Shown here: piece by piece, positions 1 to 10,876 of the stretch | Position numbering within the stretch: the first letter of the stretch is position 1 | Layout of the letters: each line of letters begins with the position of its first letter | Source of the DNA: Guillardia theta CCMP2712 | Lineage: Eukaryota; Cryptophyceae; Pyrenomonadales; Geminigeraceae | Direction: 5' to 3' | Assembly (NCBI RefSeq): GCF_000315625.1 | Contig: NW_005434673.1 | Coordinates: 62,001-126,000, forward strand | Length of the DNA stretch: 64,000 nt | Position numbers and translations under genes: made by a program | The notes under the pieces: generated by a model | What the model was told of the DNA's origin: nothing | Database searches by the model: none | Seen by the model: only the letters and a program-made list of their open reading frames with translations

Positions 1-1391
1 CAAACTCTATCAGAAACAATTTGAATTATCTTGGTTACGTGGAGATAATTCGTAAGATTAAAACCTCGTCCTTCTCCTGCCCCCTCCCTCCATCCTTATT
101 TCTTTGTCTCGCTTCTTATCCTAGAATCGGGGGATCTCCTGAACTGAGAAATTCCTCACATAGCAACCAGCTTCTCTTCTACTACTGTTCTACACTTCTC
201 CCCTGATTATAATCAGATCTCATCAAGTTTCTAATCTCTGATCTCTGATCGCTCATCTCTCATCTTTCATCTTTCATCTTTCATCTAGCGATTCTTAGCA
301 TTTTCCGTCTGTTTCTTTTCTTCCCCCGTTCTTACGTCTCCTCTCCTATACTCCCCAACCCCCTGTGATTCCACCCCACCCCTTATTTTACTACCCCTAT
401 TGACTAGTACCCCTACAGTCTATAGCACATTCCAGGAATCTGAAATCGCATCTGTTTGTTCCCCAGTACCCCTACCCTAATTTTGTCTCACTACCCCTAT
501 CTCCCAGTGCGACCTCCTCTTCTTCGGAAGTTCCCTTTACAGGGCACACGGCCTCAAGAGTCTTGAACAGCCGGACCGCCGGGCCATGGCAGCCTGTCAG
601 ACGGTCAAACCGGCGGCCCGGCTGGCCCGGCCGGTGGCAGGCCCCCGACGCACTGAAGCTGAGCTCAGCTGGACTCGGGCCAGCTGGACTAAAACGCCGA
701 AGTTTCCGAAGTGACTGTGGCAGTTCACTGGCAGTCACGCGGGCCAAGTTGTGATGTAATGTCTGTAATCAAGTAAAGAAAACGGTGGCTATGATGCGCT
801 ACAACTTTGAGTTGTAACGATTAGGTAAACGCGCGGGGCTCTGGAGGAACGTTTGTTTTCTTGGCGTCTTGATCCTTTGCGGAGTCCCCAGGCCTGTTCT
901 GACGATCTCGTTCACCTTGGAGGAAAACTTCAAAGGAGTTCTCGCATCCTTGCATGTCTCTGGCTCAGAGCTTTGCAGTAGATGGTTACGTGGCCCTCCA
1001 GGAGTAGGCCTGACAAGGATGTCAGAAATCTACCGCGATCGAGAAAGTGTCACCTGGAAGGAGTTTCTCTACGAAAATTTTTCATGGGAGTTGTAACTCG
1101 GATGATGTCTTCACACATACCTGCTCACATTGACCGTCTGTGAATGGAAAACTTTCCTATACCAACAAGAGGAAGAAGGCATTACCCGTTATTCTTCTAC
1201 AAAAGTCCTTCGCGCTTTCTTGCTCAACATCCCTCCTCCTCTTGCGTTCATCTTTCATCTTCTGATACAACTCGCTGCAAACGATTTCTGATCGATGTGG
1301 AGTTCTTGCTGAAAGCGAAGGACGGTCGCAGTAGCCCGGGCTCTTGCTTTCATGGTCGTTGGGCAGTCGATGTGCTTCATAGTAAACGTCA
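1..1391. other. No supported gene; ACCCCTA-rich and GC-rich intergenic DNA
   Basis: I see no supported gene here. The stretch 340-500 is dense in short words of the TACCCCTA type. The stretch 560-690 is GC-rich with repeated CCGG/GGCC words. A reading frame at about 1,157-1,390 on the minus strand has a charged segment (ELYQKMKDERKRRR) that could be part of a gene, but the splice phases of the neighbouring gene place a stop before it. Confidence 0.4.
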
Positions 1392-2480
1392 TCACACTGA
1401 AAGAAAACTTCGAAATCAGTTGAACTCTGAATCTCACCTGACTTCAATGTTGTAGGAGAATTTCTTGAGTTATTGTTTGGCAAGTCCCATTTCCTAGACA
1501 ATATTGTCAATGGGACGAGGACAACTATGCTCAAGGAAACATTTACATCTTTCCTCCTTCGTCTTGAGCCAAGCAAAATTCATGACAGGAAGACAATGCA
1601 AGGGCTTCTTCTTGATTGATATCATTCTTCGGTGTGTTTTTCGGACTCTTGATGGTTCCAAACTTCTTGCTGAGTGAGTTTGGCGAATGCTCTTTACCAT
1701 CAGGAGAATCCTTCACGGGTGTCTGATTTCCCGGCGATCTGAGCTTAGGTGAGAATTTCCGTCCGTTTGAGATCACATCCCTTGAAGGAGAACTATCGTC
1801 CTGACGGTGAAGTGAATACAAGGTAAGATCAAACATCAGTGCAAACCTGCTCCTGCGATTGCAAAGCCAATATTTCCTTGCGGGCACCCTCATGATTCAC
1901 AAGTTCAGATATGATGTCCTTTGTCTACAGAGTAAAGTCAATTGGATTGCATGATAGCGCATCTGATTCAAAACTCCCAACCTTCCTTGAAGCCTTGATA
2001 CCATGTTTTTTTGAGAGTAATTGCAAATCAGATCTGCTTTGAAATTGCAAATAACTTTCAACAGCATCTTTTTGCGTTTCCTCCTTTCGAACCTGTCCGT
2101 GATAGTGAGAATCACACAGTCCATCAGTCCTGTTCCATTATCAACCTCCTCTAATGTCATCTCCTGAGTCGGGTCCTTATGAATCTGCAGCGCTAGCTCC
2201 GAACGGAGTTGAGCGACAATATTTTCATTCTGTGCAAACATTAAACATTCAAATCAATTGTGAAGGACAAAGGGGCTACCGTTTGATTGGCTTTGATTCC
2301 AAAAGCCTTGGCCATCTGCTGCAATTCTTTCCTCTTCTTGTGGATGAGCCCATCAAGAAAGTCTTGATTCACAACTTCCGGAAACAAGGAAGAATCGCCC
2401 ATATTTTTCAGCCTTGTTGCCTCTTCCTTCAACGAACAAATGAAGCCTTGAGCTCTATCTCTGCTCTTTGTAATGTGTCG
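1392..2480 (-). CDS. Hypothetical charged, Ser/Pro-rich protein, multi-exon
   Basis: I do not recognise this family. Six exons can be chained with consistent phase on the minus strand: 2280 upward, 2229-2002, 1924-1847, 1800-1547, 1493-1438 and 1396-1392, each bounded by GT and AG. The first part is helical and charged (KKRKELQQMAKAF, then ERRKRKKMLLK) and looks like a coiled-coil or helical domain. The later exons are Ser/Pro/Asn/Lys-rich and probably disordered (KFSPKLRSPGNQTPVKD). The 5' end is not fixed: the frame stays open to about 2,666, but composition turns non-coding above about 2,480, so an upstream exon or a start in this stretch is possible. The tiny last exon (SV then stop) rests only on splice phase. 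Confidence 0.5.
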
Positions 2481-3015
2481 GACCTCTCCTTTGGTTCTAC
2501 TCCCTCCCTTCCTCCTCTTCTCTATTCTCTCTCGCTTCCACTGGTTCCTCTTGCCTCGTCCCCGACTAAAAAAATTCCACGCATTTTTGAATCCAAAGGC
2601 TACACTATGTTGAATAGGGTGGGGGTAGGGGGGTAATGTCGTGACAACCCAATAAATCATATACAAAAGGACCGGTGCAAAGATTTTCAGGATGGTACGG
2701 GTTGTTTGTAATCAGCGAGGCGGGCTCGTGTTTCCAGCGAGACAACCTACTGCATGGCTACTCCGAAGTGGAGAGCCAACTACACCTTACAACGGTCCCT
2801 AGCAAGTCGAGGACGAGGACGAGGACGAGGGAGACGGAAAGGAGTACGAATTCATGACAATTCGCATCCTTACAAAGGAGAGCTGTCTTGTACAGAGCTC
2901 GCGTGAGGATCTTTACTGCAGAAATAGAAAGATTCGTTAACATGTTTCAGATATTCATACTTGAGACACTAAGGGGATTGTAGTCATCATCGTGAAGATC
3001 AAAAATAATTGCACA
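2481..3015. other. Intergenic, short G/C-run block
   Basis: Nothing coding is supported. A short GGGTGGGGGTAGGGGGG block at 2,617-2,635 lies just 5' of the minus-strand gene that ends at 1,392 and resembles blocks found 5' of other genes in this window. A GAGGAC trinucleotide-like run lies at about 2,810-2,830. Confidence 0.4.
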
Positions 3016-3340
3016 TCAACATCCGTTTGAATGAGCAGCAGCAAGCGTCTTCATCCACGCCATGGTAGCCATGCCCTGTTCAAAGCGACAGGCAGAAGGT
3101 CAGGGACTATCAGTATCATGAGGCTCTTCGTTACCGGGTGACCTCCCTTGGCCAAGTCTCTCTCGTACTCAACGCGTGCCTGACCATGTGATCAGACAGG
3201 CATATCAACATACTACGAGGTTTCACCTGAGCAAACGAGCGAGCTGCCATGCGGCAAACAAGGTCGGGACCAGGATTGATGGGCATGGGACCAATACCAC
3301 TCAACATAGTTCGCTGTTGCTTTCCATACATATTGTTTTG
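3016..3340 (-). CDS. Possible very small hypothetical protein, two exons
   Basis: This is a tentative model. Exon 3,340-3,227 encodes a segment with MYGKQQRTMLSGIGPMPINP. It is joined, in phase 0 across a 151-nt GT-AG intron, to exon 3,075-3,016, which ends GMATMAWMKTLAAAHSNGC and a stop. The product would be about 54 residues if the ATG at about 3,331 is the start. I do not recognise it. Support comes only from clean splice sites and protein-like composition. A chance open frame is a real alternative. Confidence 0.3.
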
Positions 3341-5129
3341 CTGAATGCAGCAAGTCATTTAAAGGCAGGGAAAGGCTTCCTGTTGAAGCTACTGCCCTCA
3401 TGTTTCTTTCATCCTTCCCTCCTCGTTCCAATGATCATCCATAGCGATCGCTCTTCATTCCCGCGCACACTCCACAACTCTGCATTGAATCTTGTCTAGA
3501 TCCTTTCTTTTTATCTGCTCCTCATCTCAACGTGGTCAGCTGGCTCATCAACCTCCATGGCATACCCAAACTCGCTCTTCCCTCCATTTCCCAACTCTGC
3601 AAGGTCTACAAGTGGATGCTTTCCCTGGCTAACACAAATGTATATTTCTTTCTCCTCCTGATGCCTTGCAGCTCCTCCTTCCCATCAGTTTTCCTCCTCC
3701 TTATCATCTTCCTCCTCCATATAGTCCACAACTCGTCCTCCTCCTCCTCCTCCTCCTCCTCCTCCTCCTCCTCCTCCTCCTCCTCGCTCACCTCAGCAAG
3801 CTCTCCGAACATGAACGGCTGTTCGCCTGCACACCACCCCTACGAGTACCCTACCCCCTATCCAATTTCGATATTTTTGTACCCCATCATCTCTCTTTAA
3901 TTTTGTGGACATCTCCTAGGTAGGGTGGTATACCCCCCCCCCCATCAATGTGATATTCAGTTACATACGTTACATCTATCTATTTTGGGCTGGTAATGCC
4001 GGCGAGAGCGATGGGAAAAGAAAGATAGGGAAGGAATGAAGGAGGGTGGAGAGCCATTGACGAAAACGGAAAGGATGACATGATGACAACAGTGACAGAG
4101 CAGAAGAGAGAGAAGGATCAGGTCTTGTGATGATGTAAGGTCGTTAGTTGGAAATTCGATAGTGCGGGGAGTGGAACCACAACCGCGATTGTGCTTCCTA
4201 TCTCTCTTCTGTTGTCTTCATCCTCACCCTTCCACAATCACACGACTCTTCAATATGTTTTCCATCATAATATACAGCCTTGTTTTCATCCTGCTTGCCG
4301 TCACATGCTCGTCACAGTAATGCACGATAGATGATGTAAATGAAACTGCTGCCGATGCAGCGGAAAGAAGAGGACGTTTATAAGCAAAACCATGAGATGT
4401 AGAGGTTGAAGTTAGGCATTACAGTATGGTTTCAGATTCGGCTCAATCAGAAGGAGAGGGTTCTTAGGAACTCAGAATTGCCAGTCGTGTCGAATCTTGT
4501 TTTCATAAGTTACACTCATCGTTGATTGTTGTTGTCTTATGTGTGACTTGGATCGTGCAGGTCGTTGGAGACCATGTTTCAGGTTTGGAGACATTTCTCC
4601 TCTCTTGATCTTCTCGGCGCTTATTACGCCGACAACGTCAATGATGGACTTCGTGGGAATGTAGAGCGAACGCCTTCACGATTGCAGTCTTGACTGACAT
4701 GTCCACAGTCGCCTTCATGCGATGGGATGGGACCGCAGAACAACAGGCACGTAGGTGACGGCAGGTTCTGTCAGGTCAGTTGCACCCGTGGTTGTCAAGT
4801 TGTGTTTTCATTTCCGATGTTTCAATCTTTGTTCATGTTGTGTTCAGTCTTCATGGTCTGACGAGAATGCTGGGCAGCCCGAAAACTTCTTGTCTCCAAA
4901 AGAGCGCGAGGCAACACTTGGGATCTAAATTTAACTGTCTAGCGACGACATACCGCTCACAGAACTTCTTGTTCCACCTGCACATGTTATGACTTTTGTA
5001 GTAGATTGATGCTACCATCACGTTACCTATTGTTGCCTCTCTCAGCATGTCTTTTTCTCGCCATGCTGGACATTAGAGTCCGTCTCACTGTCCCTGCAGA
5101 GTAACTACGCACTTTGCCGAATTTCCGAG
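3341..5129. other. Intergenic region with microsatellite and ACCCC-type block
   Basis: No gene is supported in about 1.8 kb. It contains a TCC/CTC microsatellite at about 3,735-3,787, and an ACCCCTA/CCCCCC block at about 3,835-3,950. Short open frames in 4,780-5,050 lack splice or compositional support. Part of this stretch presumably carries the 3' flank of the EsV-1-7 gene. Confidence 0.4.
3735..3787. repeat. (TCC)n microsatellite
   Basis: An almost uninterrupted run of CTC/TCC triplets about 50 nt long. On either strand it gives artificial poly-Ser, poly-Leu or poly-Glu open frames, which should not be read as genes. Confidence 0.9.
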
Positions 5130-6573
5130 TCATGTGTCTTTCGAGCAGAAATTCTGATGCATGGAACAGAAGCAGCTGGGGCGTCGAGGGCACAGCAGGC
5201 ATCCTTCGGGGTGCTGCGGAAAGGGATGAGCAGGAAGTAGAAGAAATGAGAGCAGCAGCAGGCGACCTGACATCTCTTCTTCATCACGTTGAACAAGTCG
5301 TTAGCTTCGCTCTCGTTGTGCGTGTACATGAAGTACGATTTGCCGTGACGGGAGCAGAACAGCGCCGGGCCTTCTCCTCGTCTGCGTAAGGTGCCAGTAA
5401 GCTGGACCTACAGAACTCAAAACGGTTATGAATCCTCTTCCTCACCCGAAGGAAGCTCGGAGTTGACACCCCAACACACCACAGAGCCGCTTGGACATTG
5501 CGAGGTTGAGCATACCATGAAGCTTGTGGGACCCGCATCGTTCCTTCTTCCCCTGCTTCCCGTCCTATCCCAACATGAGACACCGATGACCCCCATCAAG
5601 CCCTCTCATCACCCTGCCAGGGAAGCCGAAGATCGCTTGCTTCAAGCAGCCGCCCTGCCATGAGCATGAGGAGCAGCAGGCGGAGAGACTCGCTGAGAGC
5701 TACAGGGAAGCCGCAACGCTTGGTGATCACGTCGAACAAATCCGATGTCCGATGAACAGCGCAGGAAAAGGCTCTGCTTGAGTTTCTTGAACAGCGTCTC
5801 CTTAGCACGAGAAGAGACAGACAAGACACGCTCACAAGTGACCGTAGATAGCCCTCCTGCTGCATCCCTCCTCATGGCACCGTGTGCCGATACACAGGCC
5901 GTCCTTCTCCTGGATTAACCCGCATGTAAGAAGGCACAGGATGCCATGGGAGATAGCAAGACCTTGCGATGCTGGCGGCACCTCCGTGCAAACCAGTCTG
6001 ACTGATTCCCGTACGTTGGGCTGCGATCACAGCCAGGGAACTCACACCTCCGGGAGCGAAGGTTGACGTCCGACGCCAACTTGTGCTCGCTGCATCGCGT
6101 GTAGATGCCCGAGGAAAGGTTTCCGTAGATCGGCTGGAAGGACAAACCGCGTCAGATACAGATCCTCCTCCTCCATCATCACCTGTCGCACGCATCCCCT
6201 GACTTCACAACTTGTCGACCGCAGGTTGACATGTGACGCATGGCGATGCAGGGCACAAAAGCGGTCGGAGGTATTGCTGGTTCTACTACCGTAGATCGCT
6301 CTGTTGGTGCAATTCTTGCAAACCCAAGAGATGTTGCGTAACTTCTTGGTGCCAGGCCTTACTCCTCGCTTACCGACCAAAGATGGTACCTGAAAGGTGA
6401 CATGTCACAACAACAACCGCACCAAGATCTATTCCTACGCGGGATTGTGGTTTCATGAGTGAAGAGCAATTAGATCTCAAAGAATGCGAGGTGTTAGATG
6501 AATTCGACTCAGTTCTCGACATGTTGAATACTGCTGATGAGTTTGTCTTGTCCTCCTTGATCGTCTCCCTCAT
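5130..6573 (-). CDS. EsV-1-7 cysteine-rich repeat protein
   Basis: The spliced protein carries at least six copies of the EsV-1-7 signature, C-X4-C-X16-C-X2-H followed by X12 to the next Cys. The clearest copy is CEFPGC, sixteen residues containing PTYG, then CRQH. Copy two is split by an intron: CEVRGCVRQ, then PIYG...RCSEH. Further copies contain CHEEGC...CAVH, CGVLGC...FCSRH and CQHPEGC...CSMH near the stop at 5,130. The H-X12-C spacing is preserved across several introns, which confirms the splicing. One copy (CGFP...CGSH) lacks its second Cys in my model. The start is the ATG at 6,573, giving a Ser/Asn-rich leader. The family is known from brown algae, where one member (IMM) affects filament development, and from a large virus of brown algae, and it is reported in cryptophytes. 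Its biochemical role is unknown. Metal binding through Cys/His is inference. Confidence 0.85.
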
Positions 6574-8153
6574 GTACGGCGAGAGCGTTGGGGCCTACAC
6601 TTCCAACTTCAGTTGTGATGGCAGGACATGGGATCCGTCTCACCCGACTGATTTCAGGAGGCATCGAGTTGTTCATCACAAAGAACCTGAATGGGACTTC
6701 ACAAACTGCCACGTACTTCCTTTCACCTACCTGCTCTCTGCTGGAAAGATTGGGCAGTGAGACCAAGGGTCTGTCGTGATGCCGGTATGTTCCTTCTCTT
6801 CCCCCGCTCCATTTAACCGTCGTGCGGTTGAGGTCATGTGATTGAGACTCGTGATGGAGACGGACGAGAATAGTAATGAGACGAAGAGAAGAGACAGTCG
6901 AACAAGTAGTGTATGACTTGTCATCCGTCGCCAGAGATAATTGGACTTCTAACCACTTGTGGGCACGCAAAACATCCAGAGTGGATGAGAGTGGATGTTG
7001 ACCTGATATCACATGTTCAGCATAACTGTCAATTGTGGTGGATTCCTGACGATTGACTGTCGTGTCTCTCGTTCAATCATAGTGCTGTGTTTCTATGACA
7101 GATTTGTCAGGAAAGAGGCTTCTCCAGCGGCCTCAAGTGATGTTGTAGTCTGTTGGATCATCGAAGTTCTGCGCATTCAATACGAAGGGTCCTTCTTCTC
7201 TTCTGTCTTTCTGTTCCCTTTCGAGAGTCTCTCCACTTTCCCGCATTGCCTTCGCATACATCTGCCGTAGTATCTTGCTCCCATCAGCGTTTCTCTTCCT
7301 TCGCCTTCCCCTCTCCAATTGCATGCTTCATTTCCACACCACCAGCCCCATCTACTATCCAACTACCCCGAATTCTTCCTATACGGGAAAGGGGGTAAGG
7401 GTACTACAGTAGGGGTACATATCAAGGATTTTCCTAGGGTGAAAGATGTTTTCGAGGGGTACTCCCTCATGGGTAATGGGTGTAGGTGATCCTAGGCACT
7501 AAGTGATTACTAAGACCACCAGGTCCTATCTTCTCTACAATTTCCTGTCCTATGGTCATATGAAGAGGTCTTAGAATTGGTCGTAGGTAGGTCATATTCT
7601 AGTTATGAAATTCAGTCAGAGGAGAGTCCTAGGAAGTTGTTAGCAACGGAGGCGCGGGTGGCCGACGATGCAGGTGAACAGCAGGCAAGGAGGGCGTCGA
7701 TGGAGGGAGGGGATGAAAAGTCGCAGTGGTAGAGAGACATTCTTAGTTCAACCAGATGTAAACACATATTTCCAACGGAATGAAGGGCAATGACGGCCGG
7801 GGGATGGTGGCAATGCAAGGAAGAATGAGCAGGCTCCTGTAACGGAGGAGGGAGGGGGGAGGAGCTTCATGGGGAGGGGTGAGGATTTGGATGCCGGAGG
7901 CAAAGAAAGATAGAGAATAGACACATTTCTTGTTAACGGAGAGGATCCCAAAATGCGTATGAGGGGGGGCTGAGTTGTTCCTTGAACCGGAATGGACAGT
8001 GCTGTGTCTTGTCGTTTTCTTGCATGAGAACGCATCACCCCTCTGTCTCCTTTTGCACCTCTCTACAACAAATATGTGCCTTTGCTTTTATGTGTGATTA
8101 CAACATAGTTGTGAAATGTGATTTTGTACCCGCTGATGTTTTTAACGATTCTT
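6574..8153. other. Intergenic between divergent genes
   Basis: No gene is assigned. A minus-strand frame at about 7,133-7,290 has protein-like composition (QMYAKAMRESGETLEREQ) and might be an exon of an unplaced gene, but I could not chain it. The stretch 7,370-7,500 is rich in GGGGTA and GGGTAA words, as in other 5' flanks here. The stretch 7,840-7,900 is purine-rich. Confidence 0.35.
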
Positions 8154-8674
8154 ATGGAACAGCGCTACTTGAATACGGCTCGATCACTCTGTAAAGTTCA
8201 AGTTCCTCGCTTTGCTTTGCGCAACTGGGCTCCTTTGACCTCCAGTAGATTTCTCTCTACTGAAGCAGCAGTAGAAGAAGATGATGAAGATGTTGTGGGT
8301 TACGTGGAATACGATATGTTCGATGAGACGTACATGACCGAGAAGGAGAAAGCATACATCAGGAAGATTGAGCGAGGTGTCGGTGATCTCAAGAAGTTCG
8401 CTGCCGAGACTCCTGTTACTCCAGAAGAAGTGGTAAGTTTCCGCTTCAAATTTCCTTTTCTCTGGTCTTTACCTGTGATCAGGCCCAGTGCATCGTGAAT
8501 ATGATCCAAACTCAGCTAGAAGAGAACATGGATGTCGTTGAGACCGTGCCTGAACAAGATTATGCAACGGCGGTTGACATTATCAACCAAGAGAAAATTA
8601 AGCTTGGTCTGGACAAGCTGGATGTGGAGCCTCGCCGGCAACTATCTCTCAGGCAGATGTTCCAGCACGATTAA
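8154..8674 (+). CDS. Hypothetical protein with mitochondrial-type presequence
   Basis: Two exons, 8,154-8,432 and 8,483-8,674, flank a 50-nt GT-AG intron in phase 0 and give 156 residues. The start chosen is the ATG at 8,154. It opens a presequence rich in Arg, Ser and Ala with no acid after the second residue (RSLCKVQVPRFALRNW, then SSRFLSTEA), typical of mitochondrial import. The mature part is acidic and helical (EDDEDVVGYVEYDMFDE, TEKEKAYIRKIERG) and ends RQLSLRQMFQHD. I do not recognise the family. An in-frame upstream start at 8,118 would place a hydrophobic stretch before the presequence and looks less likely. Confidence 0.7.
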
Positions 8675-8905
8675 GCAGTTGGTTCAGGTTGTTGTGATAT
8701 CTGATTAAGCCGTTCACGAGACAATCTGCGGGTAGTGCCGCGAAAGAGTCTATTTGAGGGACAGCAAGAATCAGGAATAAAGTAGAAATCGCAAAATTCT
8801 CAATTTCCTTACAGAGAACCATGCCTATGCTAACCTACAGTGGAAATTAGTCGACATATGCTCCATAGCTGCTCCAGAATGCCAACGCGAAGAGACGGAT
8901 CGGAT

Positions 8906-9396
8906 TTAAGCCTTCTTTTCGACAACCAGCAGAGGGTGCAATTCCCACACCTCCTCGCCGTTCTTCACCAAAACTTGCTTCACTACACCTGCTGATCGAC
9001 AGCGAGCTTCGACGGATGCTTTACAAGTCTCAATCACCGCAACTACCATGTCCTCATCGACTGTGTCTCCTTCCTTGCAACAGATCTCCACCACTTCGCC
9101 GAGCTCAGCCGGCACTGCCATGCCTCCAGCTGGGAGTGCACTCACGTCAAATACCGAGAAATACGGACATCAACAGACTTACGTCCTGAGACTTCAGGTG
9201 AGAAGACTACAAACTCATTCGTGCCAAGCTTTGGTAGCTCTCCTTCATACTTGGCTTGCTTGGCAATTGACGGCATGAAAGTCCTGACGTGTCCTGGACT
9301 TGGCCTTGCATTCTGAAACTGATGGACTCCTTTGCTCCATGTACTCCGGGCTTTGATTAGAAGGCTCCTTGCAATGCATCGATTAACAAGTGCCAT
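8906..9396 (-). CDS. Single lipoyl/biotinyl-attachment domain protein, probably mitochondrial
   Basis: Exon 9,396-9,183 and exon 9,129-8,906, joined across a 53-nt intron in phase 1, give 145 residues. Residues 1 to about 50 form a basic, Ser/Arg-rich presequence (ATG at 9,396). Residues about 70-145 match the lipoyl domain of 2-oxo acid dehydrogenase E2 proteins: a VPAELGEVVEICCKEGD opening, the IETCKASVE hairpin with the candidate lipoyl-lysine, then AGVVKQVLVKNGEEV. The usual IETDK has Cys in place of Asp. No catalytic or E1/E3-binding domain follows, so this is not an E2 enzyme. A glycine-cleavage H-like or accessory lipoyl carrier role is possible but unproven. Lipoylation is inferred from the lysine at the hairpin. 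Confidence 0.8.
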
Positions 9397-10876
9397 CCTG
9401 TGAGATGTGGCTTGAAGTAGGACAGAAGTAGGGCAGATGGGATGGCTCTGTGTTAGAACAAGATTCCCTTGCTTTGTGATGATCTTGACCTTGAGATCAA
9501 ATGGCACAAACGCACATCACATGAACCTTCTGAAAACGAAAGAAGAGGAAACGGGTCAGCTATGGTTGGAAGACTGAACTTAAGCGAGGTTTCAAGTATA
9601 GCAAAAATCATGGTAGCTCTGTCGCAACAGGCTCCGACCATGGACAACTATTCTGCAACAGAATCTTCGTGCAACAACACAAAGTTTGCATCATTCCCCC
9701 GGGAATATCACACATCTTTCAACTAGTGCAATGGATTAAAAGATATGATGCCAGAAAGACAACCAATGCACTCAGTTCTAGTTCATTCTCCCTCTCTCGA
9801 ATTTCACTTTGAAATATTGACAGGAGAAAAACCTAGCACTTCACCTATGAAACTGAAGGCCACGAGATTCATTTCAGATTCTGCACATCGACTCGCTTCA
9901 TCATTCTATCACCGAACTTTCGAACATTTCTCTCTTTCTACAGCATTTCCTTCTTCGTCCTTTCTCTTCGCCATGACTAATCCTCCATTTGCTCGCATGG
10001 ACGGCCCCTCCACAGACATCCCACCCACCCCATCTTGCTTTATACATTTTATCACCCCTACCCACTACTGGAAATGTAGAGCGTAATAGAAATAACCCCT
10101 ACGTGGGGTGGTCACAAGTAACCACCCCACGCTGACTTCCCCATACCAGATCACCCACCCCGCGGAATCCCATCTCTGCAAAATAACTTGTAATTGGGGT
10201 ACCAGTTGATAAAATATCGCATCAGCTTGTCGTAAAGGTGGGTAACAAATGGGATAAAATGAGGTAGGGGTACTCACAGTAGGGGTGTGTCGATACAAGA
10301 AGGGGTGGAGAAAATGAACTCATACCGGACACCACAAGGAATTTTTGATTTTGGACCCCACCCACCGAAGTAGACACCCTGGACCTATACAAGGGGGTAC
10401 ATTATCGCATGTTGTTCGGCAATGAAGGGCCTGTGAAGAGCCGGGAAGAGGAAACGAAGAAGCAGCAGCAGCCAGAGGAGAAGGAGAATGATGATGATGA
10501 TCAAAAAGTGAAGAAGAAGAAGATATGGACGTGGAAAGATATGTAGGGAGTGCAGACAAGGAGGCCGAATGGAGACGAGGGAACGAGGGGGCTGGGACGC
10601 AGGACGCGAGGAGAGGAGGGAGGAAGAGCATATTGAGGACGGAGAAGCAGCGAGAAGGATGTCATTTTTTCGGCCGCAAAGAGAAAGAAGGCAAGGGATT
10701 GGGCGAGAAAGAAGAGACTTGGAAGGAGCGAGGGGGGGTTGAGGGCATTGCTGGCTCGAAGGAAGAAATTCAATACGTCTTTGAGTGACTTTATGGCATC
10801 TCTAGGAGATTAATAGTTGACAACTCACTTGTCTTTATAGCTTCTGGTAACCGGCATGCTTTCTTCCTAGTGGAAT
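9397..10876. other. Intergenic between divergent genes, ACCCC-rich block
   Basis: No gene is supported. The stretch 10,040-10,390 is dense in CCACCCC, ACCCCTA, GGGGTA and GGGGTGG words. The stretch 10,430-10,760 is strongly purine-rich (GA-rich on the plus strand) and yields artificial charged open frames. The block lies between the divergent lipoyl-domain and PP2C genes. Confidence 0.4.

Noticed and set aside
340-500. Telomeric repeat or CRISPR-like array
   Set aside because: The ACCCCTA words are irregular in spacing and phase, with no constant repeat and spacer lengths.
3532-3923. Open frames with poly-Ser, poly-Leu or poly-Glu
   Set aside because: They are translations of the (TCC)n microsatellite on different frames and strands.
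10320-10788. Charged and Ser-rich open frames on both strands
   Set aside because: Purine-rich DNA gives long open frames by chance; no introns or family match.
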